Assembly (NCBI RefSeq): GCF_013408145.1
Contig: NZ_JACBZI010000001.1
Span: 372,001-436,000, forward strand
Direction: 5' to 3'
Length of the DNA stretch: 64,000 nt
Source of the DNA: Nocardioides marinus
Lineage (GTDB): Bacteria > Actinomycetota > Actinomycetes > Propionibacteriales > Nocardioidaceae
The translations under genes and the position numbers were made by a program. Below the pieces are notes generated by a model. That model worked only from the letters and a program-made list of their open reading frames with translations, made no database searches and was not told the DNA's origin. Each line of letters begins with the position of its first letter. Position 1 is the first letter of the stretch. Positions 40,705 to 48,909 of the stretch are shown one piece after another.

Positions 40705-40742
40705 CCGAGCCCCGTCACGCCTCCCGGCGTGGCGGGGCTCGG
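40705..40742 (+). terminator. Hairpin terminator after the HbhA-like gene
   Basis: A 17-base stem with one G-T pair (ccgagccccgtcacgcc against ggcgtggcggggctcgg) and a four-base loop, 41 bases past the stop. Confidence 0.78.
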
Positions 40743-40782
40743 CTCGTCTGCGCGGTTGTCCGGGCGTGGTCGGCGTGGTCGG

Positions 40783-40939
40783 CGGCGAAGGTCTGACCGC
40801 ACCGGCGAAGGTCTGACCGCGCCGGCGAAGGTCTGACCGCACCGGCGAAGGTCTGACCGATGTCAGTCAGACCTTGCACGTCGCGGTCGAACCTTCGACC
40901 GCCATCGCGAAGGTCGGACTGATGTCAGTCGAACCTTCA
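40783..40939. repeat. Tandem 20-base repeats followed by inverted copies
   Basis: Four copies of cggcgaaggtctgaccg start at 40783, 40803, 40823 and 40843. Then gtcagacctt (40866-40875) inverts aaggtctgac, and further partial copies (gaaccttcga, cgaaggtcgg, gtcgaaccttcaga) reach the stop of the beta-propeller gene. It lies between two convergent genes and can fold on both strands. Confidence 0.75.
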
Positions 40940-42931
40940 GACCTCGACGTACGACGCCTTCTCGGCCGTCACGAGCAGCACCCGCTTGTCGGGCAGCCGC
41001 AGCAGCCGCACGTGGTCGACGTCGCTGCCGTGCTCCACCTCGACCAGCTCCTCGGTGATCACGCCGTCGTCGAGCCGGATGATGGAGAGCCACCCCGTCC
41101 GGGCGCCGTACCCGCGGGTGACGACGCTCAGGCCGGTCCGCTGCCCGGGGAGCCAGGTGAAGGCCCGGGGGTCGGTGGCGGCGACGTGCCGGGTGCCGAC
41201 CCGGTGGTCGAGCACGTCGAGCCGTCGCGGTGCCGCGAGGTCGGCCAGGTCGAACAGGCTGGTCTGCGCGCCCCACCGGCGCCCGACCACCGGGCCCTCG
41301 CCGAGACCGAGCAGCCGGTGCGGCCCGAGCGGGTGCAGGTAGGCGGAGTAGCCGGGGACCTTCAGCTCGCCGACGACCCTCGGCGCGGTCTGGTCGGAGA
41401 GGTCGACGGTGTAGAGCGGGTCGACGCGGCGGAACGTCACCACCAGCGCCAGGTCGCCGAACCACCGGACCGCCTCGATCTCCTCACGCGGACCGATCCG
41501 GTCGACCCGGCCGATCTCCTCCAGCCGGCTGCCGTCACGGCGCATCGTGACGATCGAGGAGAAGTCGCCGGTCTCCGAGGACGGCCCCACCGCCACCCGC
41601 AGCACGCCGTCGTGCTCGTCCATCGACCACCGGTCACGGATGGTGCCATCGACCTCGCCGCTGGCGACGTACGTCGCCGCCGTGCCCGCGAGCTCCAGCT
41701 CGTGGACCTCGCTGGTGCCGCGCCAGCCGCCGACCGGCCAGCCGGTCGGTCCACCGGGGAAGGCCCGGTCCACCGTCCAGCAGCAGCCCGTGGGGGCGCC
41801 GCTGGTCGCGAGGTAGAGCCGGTCGGTCGAGGCGTAGACCAGGTCGGTGCCGACCGCGACGCCGACGGCGTCGGCGTCGCCGAGCCCGGCCAGGGGAGCG
41901 GTCGCGTCCAGCCCCACCACCGCGACGGTGCCGGGCGTCGCGCCGTCCGCCTCGCCGGGACTGCCGGGCAGGGCGACCTCGTCGCACTCCACCAGCCGCT
42001 CGGTCGTGGCGGTGCCGTCCTCGGCGTACGTCGTCACGTGCGGCAGCCAGTCGTCGATCCCGCTGCCACGCACGGCCGCGAGGTTGCGCTGCAGCGCGCG
42101 GTCCTCGCTGCCCGCGCGGCGGCCGGGACGCGCGAAGTCGAGGTCGGGCAGGCCCGACCGGGTCACCCAGCGCACCGTCGAGCCGTGCTGTCGCGCGGAG
42201 AGCAGGTCGGCGTCGAGGGTCAGGGTGTCGGTCACCGTCGGCTCGTCGAGGTCGGTCACGTCGACCCGGAGGATCCGGGTACCGGGGGAGCCGTCGGCCT
42301 CCCGGTCGGTCCCGGCCACCACGACGGTGTCGCCGACCAGCAGCAGCTCGGGGTCGCCGACGTCGAGAAGATCGATCCGCGCGGACTCCTCGACGGTCTC
42401 GCCGGTGACGTCGGCGAGCACCAGGTCGCTGGTGCGTCCGGTCCGCTCGACGCGGGCGAGCAGCCGGCCGTCGGACTTCGCGACGTCGGGCTCGTCGACG
42501 CCGGCCTCCTGGACGTTGGTGCCGGTCTCGGACTGGGTCGCGTTGGTCATCCCGCGGGCGTTCGTCGGCGCGGGCGCCTGTTTCGCGGCGAAGCCCTGCA
42601 GCTCGAGCACGCCGTCGCGCGCGAAGGTCCGCCAGGCGCCGCCCACGTCCAGCAGCCCTCCCGACCAGCCCCACGGCGTGACGAGCTCCTCGGCGCCGTC
42701 GACGTACCACTCGAGGAGCTGCTCGCAGGAGGCCGCGGGGGTCAGGTCGTCACCCTGCCAGGCGACCGGCCGGGGTCTCGACGCCCGCTCCTCGCTGGCG
42801 CTCGTCGCTGCTCGACCACCGGCATGGCCGGCTCGACCACCGGGGCCCGCGTCGAGGGAGAGGCCGACCAGGACCCCCGCGCCGACGAGCGCGGTGGCGG
42901 TGAGGGCGGTGAGCAGGGTGCGGGCGCGCAT
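40937..42931 (-). CDS. Secreted beta-propeller domain protein
   Basis: A 664-residue exported protein. The N-terminus is a signal sequence or anchor (MRARTLLTALTATALVGAGVLVGLSL). The family signature SETGTNVQEAGVDEPDVAKSDGRLLARV near residue 135 and repeated blade strands (LLLVGDTVVVAGTD, GDLALVVTFRRVDPLYTVDLSDQTAPRVVGELKVPGYSAYLHPLGPHRLLGLGEG) identify the beta-propeller (DUF2012/PF09826-type) group. Extracellular binding or enzyme-inhibitor roles are possible; none is established. Codons near residues 30-53 coincide with a dispersed repeat (42772-42843), which may have lengthened the linker after the signal peptide. Confidence 0.82.
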   Translation of the reverse strand: MRARTLLTALTATALVGAGVLVGLSLDAGPGGRAGHAGGRAATSASEERASRPRPVAWQGDDLTPAASCEQLLEWYVDGAEELVTPWGWSGGLLDVGGAWRTFARDGVLELQGFAAKQAPAPTNARGMTNATQSETGTNVQEAGVDEPDVAKSDGRLLARVERTGRTSDLVLADVTGETVEESARIDLLDVGDPELLLVGDTVVVAGTDREADGSPGTRILRVDVTDLDEPTVTDTLTLDADLLSARQHGSTVRWVTRSGLPDLDFARPGRRAGSEDRALQRNLAAVRGSGIDDWLPHVTTYAEDGTATTERLVECDEVALPGSPGEADGATPGTVAVVGLDATAPLAGLGDADAVGVAVGTDLVYASTDRLYLATSGAPTGCCWTVDRAFPGGPTGWPVGGWRGTSEVHELELAGTAATYVASGEVDGTIRDRWSMDEHDGVLRVAVGPSSETGDFSSIVTMRRDGSRLEEIGRVDRIGPREEIEAVRWFGDLALVVTFRRVDPLYTVDLSDQTAPRVVGELKVPGYSAYLHPLGPHRLLGLGEGPVVGRRWGAQTSLFDLADLAAPRRLDVLDHRVGTRHVAATDPRAFTWLPGQRTGLSVVTRGYGARTGWLSIIRLDDGVITEELVEVEHGSDVDHVRLLRLPDKRVLLVTAEKASYVEV
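42772..42843. repeat. Dispersed GGTCTCGAC/CTCGACCACCGG repeat inside a coding region
   Basis: ggtctcgac, then gctcctcgctggcgctcg, then ctcgaccaccgg twice. The same end words flank the shorter intergenic copy at 52773-52803 in inverted orientation. Here it encodes an Arg/Ala/Ser-rich linker of the beta-propeller protein. Confidence 0.55.
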
Positions 42932-42996
42932 GTGGCTGCGACGTACGAGGTGGACGTGCGGTTCCGGCGTCCGGGTGCTCCTGACACGATGTGTCC

Positions 42997-44181
42997 ATGG
43001 CTGACGCGCAGGACCAGACCCGCGACCTCGATCTCGCGCTCTTCGGGGCGACCGGCTTCACCGGCGGGCTCACCGCCGAGTACCTCGCCCGCCACGCCCC
43101 CGAGGGGCTGCGCTGGGCGCTGGCCGGGCGCAACCTGAGCAAGCTCGAGCAGGTCCGCACCCACCTCGCCACGATCGAGCCGGCCCTGGCCGACCTCGAG
43201 CTCGTCGTCGCCGACACCTCCGACGCGGCCGCCCTCGCGGCGCTGACGCGCCGCACCAAGGTCGTCGTCACCACCGTCGGGCCCTACCAGCAGCTCGGCG
43301 AGCCGCTGGTCGCCGCGTGTGCCGAGGCCGGCACCGACTACGTCGACATCACCGGTGAGCCGGAGTTCGTCGACACGATGTACGTCCGCCACCACGCCGC
43401 GGCCGAGCGCTCCGGCGCGCGCATCGTCCACGCCTGCGGCTTCGACTCCATCCCGCACGACCTCGGCGCCTACTTCACTGTCCAGCAGCTGCACGCCAGC
43501 GGCCCGGTGACCCTGCGCGGCGTGGTCCGTGCCGCCGGCACCTTCTCGGGCGGCACCTTCCACTCCGCGATGGGTGCCTTCGAGCGCAGCCGCCAGATGA
43601 GTGAGGCGTTCAAGGAGCGCCGCCGCGTCGAGCCGCGGCCCGAGGGTCGCAAGAGCCGCGCGGTGGCCGGCAAGCCGGGCAAGGACCCGCTGCTGGGCTA
43701 CTACCTGCTCCCGATGCCGACCATCGACCCGCAGGTCGTCGCCCGCAGCGGCGCGGCCCTGCCGGCGTACGGCAGCGACTTCCGCTACTCCCACTTCGCC
43801 GGCACCAAGACCCTGCGCTACGCCGCGGGCGGCGCGCTCGGCGTGGGCCTCATCGGGGTCGCGGCGAAGATCCCGCCGGCTCGCAACCTGCTGAAGTCCA
43901 AGGTCAAGCAGGGCGAGGGCCCCTCCGCCTCGCGGCGCGAGAAGTCGTGGTTCACCGTCGACTTCGTCGGCGAGGGCGAGGGCCGCACGGTGCACACCCG
44001 CGTCTCCGGCGGCGACCCCGGCTACACCGAGACCGCGAAGATGCTCGCCGAGTCCGCGCTGTGCCTGGCCTTCGACGACAACCCCGCCACCGCCGGCCAG
44101 GTCACCACCGCCCAGGCGATGGGTGACAACCTGCTGGCCCGCCTGCAGGCGGCCGGCATGACCTTCGAGGTCGTCGACTGA
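42997..44181 (+). CDS. Saccharopine dehydrogenase-like / trans-acting enoyl reductase-like oxidoreductase
   Basis: A 394-residue NAD(P)-dependent protein. The Rossmann start is LDLALFGATGFTGGLTAEYLARHAPEGLRWALAGRN, followed by TVGPYQQLGEPLVAACAEAGTDYVDITGEPEFVD and HACGFDSIPHDLGAYF. These are hallmarks of the saccharopine dehydrogenase-like group that includes mycobacterial trans-acting enoyl reductases of lipid synthesis. No polyketide synthase lies nearby, so a lipid role is uncertain. ATG 42997 is chosen over GTG 42991; both are possible. Divergent from the beta-propeller gene. Confidence 0.82.
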   Translation: MADAQDQTRDLDLALFGATGFTGGLTAEYLARHAPEGLRWALAGRNLSKLEQVRTHLATIEPALADLELVVADTSDAAALAALTRRTKVVVTTVGPYQQLGEPLVAACAEAGTDYVDITGEPEFVDTMYVRHHAAAERSGARIVHACGFDSIPHDLGAYFTVQQLHASGPVTLRGVVRAAGTFSGGTFHSAMGAFERSRQMSEAFKERRRVEPRPEGRKSRAVAGKPGKDPLLGYYLLPMPTIDPQVVARSGAALPAYGSDFRYSHFAGTKTLRYAAGGALGVGLIGVAAKIPPARNLLKSKVKQGEGPSASRREKSWFTVDFVGEGEGRTVHTRVSGGDPGYTETAKMLAESALCLAFDDNPATAGQVTTAQAMGDNLLARLQAAGMTFEVVD

Positions 44182-44243
44182 CCCTGCGGGCGCAGGCCGC
44201 CGACCCGGCGGAGGCTGCGCGGCGGGCGGCCGCGTGGCCGCGG

Positions 44244-45242
44244 GTGCGGTGGATGGGCTCCAAGCACCGCTTGCTGCCGCACCTGGCGCAGGCCTTCGCC
44301 GACCTCGCCCCGGGACGGGGTCGCGCCCTCGACGCGTTCAGCGGCTCAGGGGTCGTCTCCTACCTGCTCAAGCACCAGGGCTTCGCCGTACGCTCCAACG
44401 ACTACCTCGGCTTCCCCGGCGTCGTCGCCGCCGCGGGTGTCGTCAACGACGACGTGCGGCTCACCGACGAGGACGTCGAGCGGATCTGCTCGCCGGCGCT
44501 CGACGACCGCGACTTCTGCCGGCGCACCTTCGACGGGGTCTTCTTCACCCCCGACGACCTCGCGTTCCTCGACAGCGCCTGGAGCCACGTCGCGACCATG
44601 TCGGGTCACGCGCGCTCGGTCGCCGTCGCGGCGCTGTGCCTGGCCGCCGCCCGCCGGCAGCCGCGCGGGGTCTTCACGATCAGCGGCGACCTCAGCAGGT
44701 ACGACGACGGGCGGCGCGACCTGCGCCTGAGCCTGCGCGAGCACTTCGTCGAACGCGTCGCCGACTACCACCGGGCCGTCTTCACCGGTCCCGTCCCGTG
44801 CTCGGTCTCCACCGGTGAGGTGGGGGAGGTCGAGCCGGGCGCCTGGGACCTGGTCTACCTGGACCCGCCGTACGCCCCGGTGAGCGACGACAACGACTAC
44901 ACCAAGCGCTTCCACTTCCTCGAGGGGCTCTCGCGCTACTGGGAGGGCGACGAGATCATGTGGGAGACCCGCACCCGCAAGCTGCCCAAGCGGGTCACGA
45001 AGTTCTCCTCGCGCCGCACGATCGAGGCGGCGTTCGGGGAGCTGTTCGAGCAGTTCCGCGCCGTGCCGCTGGTGCTCTCCTACTCCTCCCACGCCCTGCC
45101 GGACCGGGCGACGCTGGAGGGCCTGCTGCGCGAGGTGAAGGGCGAGGTGGAGGTGCGCACCGTCCCGCACACCTACTCCTACGGCACCCACCGCACCGCG
45201 GTGCGGCGCCGCGTCGACGAGCTGCTGCTGCTCGCGCCCTGA
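44244..45242 (+). CDS. Solitary DNA adenine methyltransferase (D12/Dam class)
   Basis: A 332-residue N6-adenine methyltransferase. The SAM motif is RALDAFSGSGVVSYLLKHQGFAVRSNDY, the catalytic motif DPPY is in DLVYLDPPYAP near residue 208, and VLSYSSHALPDRATLEGLL completes the fold. The start RWMGSKHRLLPHL is the family opening. No restriction enzyme or specificity gene lies nearby, so it is an orphan enzyme or part of a distant system. The target sequence is unknown. GTG 44244 lies 62 bases after the preceding stop. Confidence 0.88.
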   Translation: MRWMGSKHRLLPHLAQAFADLAPGRGRALDAFSGSGVVSYLLKHQGFAVRSNDYLGFPGVVAAAGVVNDDVRLTDEDVERICSPALDDRDFCRRTFDGVFFTPDDLAFLDSAWSHVATMSGHARSVAVAALCLAAARRQPRGVFTISGDLSRYDDGRRDLRLSLREHFVERVADYHRAVFTGPVPCSVSTGEVGEVEPGAWDLVYLDPPYAPVSDDNDYTKRFHFLEGLSRYWEGDEIMWETRTRKLPKRVTKFSSRRTIEAAFGELFEQFRAVPLVLSYSSHALPDRATLEGLLREVKGEVEVRTVPHTYSYGTHRTAVRRRVDELLLLAP

Positions 45243-45300
45243 TCGCCGCGAGCCGTGCGGATCCGCGCCGGACGGTGGGCAGATCGGTGATACTCCGACC

Positions 45301-45990
45301 ATGACGTCGGGGGAGGACGTGCGGCGGCGCCGCGCGTGGACGGTGGTGGCCGCGGTGGCGTGGACGGGCTTCGCCCTCACGCTCTCCCTCTCGGCCTTGG
45401 GGTGGTACGCCGACAGCCCGCCCGAGCCCGGGGTCTACGGCGACACCGAGGGCGGGGCGTACGGCGTCCTGCAGCGGGTCACCGACACGCTGAGCTACTT
45501 CACGATCTGGTCCAACGTCGTCGTGGCCCTGGCCGCGACGGTGCTGGCCCGTGGGGCCCGCGGAGCCACCTGGCAGCGGGTGCTGCTGCTCGACGCGCTG
45601 CTCATGATCGTGGTGACCGCGATCGTCTACCAGCTGCTGCTGGCGCCGAGCATCGACGTGCAGGGCTGGTCGATCATCACCGACCCGACCCAGCACGTGG
45701 TGGTGCCGGTGCTCGCGGTCGCGGCCTGGGTGTGGGCAGGTCCCCGCGGCTGGGTGTCGGGCCGCTTGGTCCCGCTGGCGCTCGTGGTGCCGGTGCTGTG
45801 GGTCGGCTGGATGCTCGCCCGGGGTGCGGTGATCGGGTCCTACCCCTACGGCTTCGTCGCCGTGGGGGAGCGCGGCTACCCGGCGGTGCTGGCCACCGTG
45901 GCGGTGATCCTGGCCTTCGGGCTGGTGGTCGCAGGGGTGCTGTGGGCGGTGGACGCGGCGCTGCTGCGGCGTACCCATGAGCATGCGTGA
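45301..45990 (+). CDS. Pr6Pr family membrane protein
   Basis: A 229-residue integral membrane protein with six predicted helices, including WTVVAAVAWTGFALTLSLSAL, TIWSNVVVALAATVLARG, LLLDALLMIVVTAIVYQLLLAP and VVVPVLAVAAWVWAG. YFTIWSNVV and TDPTQHVVVPVLA are the conserved spots of the Pr6Pr group (named for six membrane segments, function unknown). The ATG follows a 58-base gap; no regulatory site is seen. Confidence 0.85.
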   Translation: MTSGEDVRRRRAWTVVAAVAWTGFALTLSLSALGWYADSPPEPGVYGDTEGGAYGVLQRVTDTLSYFTIWSNVVVALAATVLARGARGATWQRVLLLDALLMIVVTAIVYQLLLAPSIDVQGWSIITDPTQHVVVPVLAVAAWVWAGPRGWVSGRLVPLALVVPVLWVGWMLARGAVIGSYPYGFVAVGERGYPAVLATVAVILAFGLVVAGVLWAVDAALLRRTHEHA

Positions 45991-46088
45991 CGCGGCACTG
46001 CCGGCCCCCGCGCTGACTCCCAGGTCCAGACCACTGTGACCAGCGCGACGTCCCCGGGTGGGGATCACGGACCGCCGGGTCAAGAAAT

Positions 46089-46133
46089 GGGTTAAAAACC
46101 CCCGGCGACCTGCGGAGGTAACACGCCTGAAAC
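46089..46133 (+). promoter_or_regulatory. A/T-rich inverted repeat and GlnR-like half site
   Basis: GGGTTAAAAACCC (46089-46101) is followed by GTAAC, six bases, GAAAC (46118-46133), which matches one half of the actinobacterial nitrogen regulator GlnR box (gTnAC-n6-GaAAC). It lies 24 bases upstream of the small gene at 46157. The second half site is not evident. Confidence 0.45.
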
Positions 46134-46156
46134 ATTTGCGGGCGAGGTTCTCCTGC

Positions 46157-46504
46157 ATGGCTAGGGGCGTAGCGGCCGCCCTCCGCCAGCACCTCGCCGA
46201 CGACGGCTGGGTGGGAACCGACGACGGGGGGAGCGCGTACCAGGTCCACCGGGACGAGGTCACCATGCACGTGGTGACCGTCGAGCAGGCACGCACGGCG
46301 TGGGTCAGGTCGAGGAGCATCGACCGGGCCCTGAGGACGTTGCTGAGCGGCATGCGCGACCCGGAGGAGCGGCACGCCCTCGCCCTCGCCTCGCGGGACC
46401 TGCCCACGGTGCTGACGGTGCCCGGTCGCGTGTGGATGATGCTGGGCGTGCGCGTGTACGCCGTCGAACCCGACGGGTCCGTGCACCAGCAGGTGATCAC
46501 CTGA
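46157..46504 (+). CDS. Small hypothetical protein
   Basis: A 115-residue soluble protein beginning MARGVAAALRQHLADDGWVGTDDGGSAYQVHRDEVTMHVVTVEQARTAWVRSR; the second half ends LTVPGRVWMMLGVRVYAVEPDGSVHQQVIT. Helical first, then beta-rich. Not recognised. ATG 46157 is chosen over a longer frame from 46058, because the upstream stretch carries a regulatory-looking A/T patch and a GAGG lies at usable distance. A possible GlnR half site suggests nitrogen control. Confidence 0.6.
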   Translation: MARGVAAALRQHLADDGWVGTDDGGSAYQVHRDEVTMHVVTVEQARTAWVRSRSIDRALRTLLSGMRDPEERHALALASRDLPTVLTVPGRVWMMLGVRVYAVEPDGSVHQQVIT

Positions 46505-46589
46505 GGGCGCGCCCACGGTGCGATCGTGGAGGATTCGGTGCATCCCGTGCACCGAACTCTCCGCGACCCCGTGCTCGTGCCGTCCCGGA

Positions 46590-46665
46590 TGGTGCCCCAG
46601 GCAGGAGTCGAACCTGCGACCTTTCGCTTAGGAGGCGGCTGCTCTATCCGCTGAGCTACTGGGGC
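46590..46665 (-). tRNA. tRNA-Arg (anticodon CCU)
   Basis: A 76-base cloverleaf: acceptor GCCCCAG/CTGGGGC, D-arm with GCTCAGCGGATAGAGC, anticodon loop CTCCTAA, T-arm GCAGG-TTCGAAC-CTGC, and an encoded CCA end. It decodes AGG. Confidence 0.97.
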
Positions 46666-46883
46666 CGCGGCGGTCATCTTGTCAGACCCACCGTCCCCGT
46701 CCCGACTTGGCCGGGGCGGCCCCCTCGCCGCACAATCGAGGCAGTTGGCGCACCGGGCTAGGTTCGCCGCACACGGCTCGCCCAGCGCAGCCGCCGGCGC
46801 AGCGCAGCGCCACCGACGTACGCCGGGCCCACCGGCGCATCCCCCGGGCCGCACGTCGCGGCCGACCGCCAGGAGAACGATCC

Positions 46884-48140
46884 GTGAGCACGCCCCACCC
46901 CTCCCCGTCGGGCGAGGTGGCGACCCCGGAGCCGCGGGTGACGCGGCGGGGCAAGCGGCGCGCCAAGCGGCGGCGCACCCACACCGTCGCCAAGGTCCTG
47001 ATCTCCACGCTGGTGGTGCTGGGCCTGGTGACGGGGCTGTCGGTGACCTACCTCTACCGCCACCTCAACGGCAACCTCACGGTCATGGACATCGACGACC
47101 AGCTGGTCGGCGACCGGCCGGACAAGGTGGAGGTGACCGGCCCCCAGGAGCCGCTCAACGTCCTGGTGATGGGCTCGGACACTCGCGAGGGCGCCAACAA
47201 CATCGACGGCCTGACCGGTGGCGGCGAGCGCTCGGACACGACCCTGCTGCTGCACTTCTCCGCCGACCGGGAGCGCGCCTACGGCGTGAGCATCCCCCGC
47301 GACTCGATGGTCGACCGGCCCGAGTGCCGCACCGAGGACGGCACGACCACCCCGGCGGCGTCGTACCAGATGTGGAACGTCGCCTACCAGCTCGCGGGGC
47401 CCGCCTGCACGATCCAGCAGTTCGAGGCGCTGACCGGCATCCGCCTGGACCACTTCGTCGTCGTGGACTTCACCGGCTTCCAGGACATGGTCGACGCGGT
47501 CGGCGGTGTCGAGGTGTGCATCCCCGAGGACATCGACGACCGTGCGCACGGGATGTACCTCGAGGCCGGCACCCGCAAGCTCGAGGGCATCCAGGCGCTC
47601 AACTACGTCCGCCAGCGCTACGCGCTGTCCGGGGGCTCCGACATCGGCCGGATGAAGCGCCAGCAGGCCTTCATCGCCTCGATGGTCAACACCGTGGTCT
47701 CCTCCAACACCCTGGCCCGGCCGGACCGGTTGCTGGGCTTCCTGGAGGCGGCCACCGAGTCGCTGACCCTCGACGAGGACCTCGGCAACCTGTGGCAGCT
47801 GGCCAAGCTGGGCTATGAGTTCCGCGGCATCGGTCTCGACAACGTCCAGTTCATCACCATCCCCAACAAGGTCGACCCGAACGACCCCAACCGGCTGGTG
47901 TGGAAGCGGCAGGCCGACGTGGTGTGGAACCGCCTGAAGAACGACGAGCCGCTGACCAAGCGGCTGCAGACCGACGTCATCAGTGCCGCGCGCGTCCCGG
48001 GCACCTCCTCCGACGAGCCGTCGGAGTCGCCCGACGAGACCGCCTCGCAGGGCAGCGGGTCAGGTGGCTCGGACGGCAGCGGTGGCAACGCCCCCACCGC
48101 CTCCGACGAGGCGCTCGCCGCGGCCGGGTTGTGCACGTGA
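46884..48140 (+). CDS. LytR-CpsA-Psr family cell-wall ligase
   Basis: LCP enzymes transfer wall polymers such as arabinogalactan or teichoic-type chains to peptidoglycan. GTG 46884 follows AGGAG. The 418-residue protein has a basic N-terminus, one membrane helix (VLISTLVVLGLVTGLSVTYLY, about 38-58), then the LCP domain: PLNVLVMGSDTREGANN, ERSDTTLLLHFSADRERAYGVSIPRDSMV with the pyrophosphate-binding Arg/Asp, LTGIRLDHFVVVDFTGFQDMVDAVGGVEVCIP and LNYVRQRYALSGGSDIGRMKRQQAFI. A Ser/Gly-rich tail ends in LCT. Confidence 0.93.
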   Translation: MSTPHPSPSGEVATPEPRVTRRGKRRAKRRRTHTVAKVLISTLVVLGLVTGLSVTYLYRHLNGNLTVMDIDDQLVGDRPDKVEVTGPQEPLNVLVMGSDTREGANNIDGLTGGGERSDTTLLLHFSADRERAYGVSIPRDSMVDRPECRTEDGTTTPAASYQMWNVAYQLAGPACTIQQFEALTGIRLDHFVVVDFTGFQDMVDAVGGVEVCIPEDIDDRAHGMYLEAGTRKLEGIQALNYVRQRYALSGGSDIGRMKRQQAFIASMVNTVVSSNTLARPDRLLGFLEAATESLTLDEDLGNLWQLAKLGYEFRGIGLDNVQFITIPNKVDPNDPNRLVWKRQADVVWNRLKNDEPLTKRLQTDVISAARVPGTSSDEPSESPDETASQGSGSGGSDGSGGNAPTASDEALAAAGLCT

Positions 48141-48331
48141 GCGAGGCCCCCGGCAGCGACCGGCGTACGCCGGAGGAGCAGGCCGCCTGGGAGCGGCGCC
48201 GTCGCCGGGCGGAGGTCTTCGGCGACGCGCTGCCCGAGACCACCACGGACGAGAGGGAGCCCGACCCCCGCGACCGGCGAGACGGCGACACCTGGCTCAA
48301 GGAGCAGGTGCCACCCCACCACGGCGGCTGA
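48137..48331 (+). CDS. Small hydrophilic protein coupled to the LCP gene
   Basis: A 64-residue protein, VSEAPGSDRRTPEEQAAWERRRRRAEVFGDALPETTTDERE..., whose GTG shares bases with the LCP stop (GTGA). It is charged and probably disordered, with no membrane segment. PEEQAAWERRRRRAEVFGDALPETT resembles short conserved tails I have seen only as hypothetical proteins in this order. Tight coupling is the main support; it may assist the LCP enzyme. Confidence 0.6.
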   Translation: MSEAPGSDRRTPEEQAAWERRRRRAEVFGDALPETTTDEREPDPRDRRDGDTWLKEQVPPHHGG

Positions 48332-48373
48332 GGTCGAGCCCGTCACACGTCTTCGTGCGCTGTGAGAGCCGAA

Positions 48374-48479
48374 CCGGCGTATTGATACGCCGGCTCGGCG
48401 GGTGGTGCGGGTCGAACCGGCGTGTTGATACGCCGGCTCGGCGGGTGGTGCGGGTCGAACCGGCGTGTTGATACGCCGG
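48374..48479. repeat. Three hairpins in 43-base tandem repeats
   Basis: Hairpins ccggcgtattgatacgccgg (first) and ccggcgtgttgatacgccgg (second and third) start at 48374, 48417 and 48460. The 43-base period includes ctcggcgggtggtgcg, found again at 1232-1247. The array lies between convergent genes and could terminate transcription from both sides. Confidence 0.75.
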
Positions 48480-48503
48480 CTCGACCCGGGAACTGCGGGT
48501 GGA

Positions 48504-48857
48504 TCAGGCCTGGCGGGCGGTGAGGGCGTCGCGGATCTCGCGCAGCAGCACGGTGTCCTCGGGGGTGCCCGGAGGAGCGCTGGGGAAGTACTTCTCCTTG
48601 GCCCGGGTGTAGGGCAGCACCACCAGGAAGTAGACGACCGCCGCCAGCGTCACGAACGAGATGACGGTGTTGACGAAGAAGGCGGCGTCGCCGAGCTCGG
48701 CGTTGGCGAAGAAGGCGTCGTCACCGTCGGCGCCCACCTGCCGGGTCAGCCAGGCCGTGAACGCCTCGACGACCTTGCCGAAGGCGGTGCCGATGATGAC
48801 CGCGACGGCCAGGTCGACGAGGTTCCCGCGGAGCAGGAAGTTCTTGAAGCCACCCAT
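48504..48857 (-). CDS. mscL: Large-conductance mechanosensitive channel MscL
   Basis: A 117-residue channel that opens under high membrane tension in osmotic downshock. The N-terminal helix and first membrane helix are FLLRGNLVDLAVAVIIGTAFGKVVEAF (pore constriction), the second is FFVNTVISFVTLAAVVYFLVVLPYTRAKEKYFP, and a C-terminal helix bundle follows. Length and motifs are standard. mscL lies near the same group of genes in mycobacteria. Confidence 0.96.
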   Translation of the reverse strand: MGGFKNFLLRGNLVDLAVAVIIGTAFGKVVEAFTAWLTRQVGADGDDAFFANAELGDAAFFVNTVISFVTLAAVVYFLVVLPYTRAKEKYFPSAPPGTPEDTVLLREIRDALTARQA

Positions 48858-48909
48858 GATGGAGTCCTCCTAGTCGTGGCGGCCCGAGCGGCCGCGTCCT
48901 CCCGCGACG

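Noticed and set aside
40783..40862. Possible CRISPR array or iteron origin
   Set aside because: 20-base units abut directly with no spacers; no rep gene or A/T-rich unwinding region.
46118..46160. c-di-AMP (ydaO) type riboswitch before the small gene
   Set aside because: Only short word similarity; the conserved helices of that riboswitch are not present.
48374..48479. Possible CRISPR array
   Set aside because: Units are nearly identical throughout with no variable spacers, and no cas genes are nearby.
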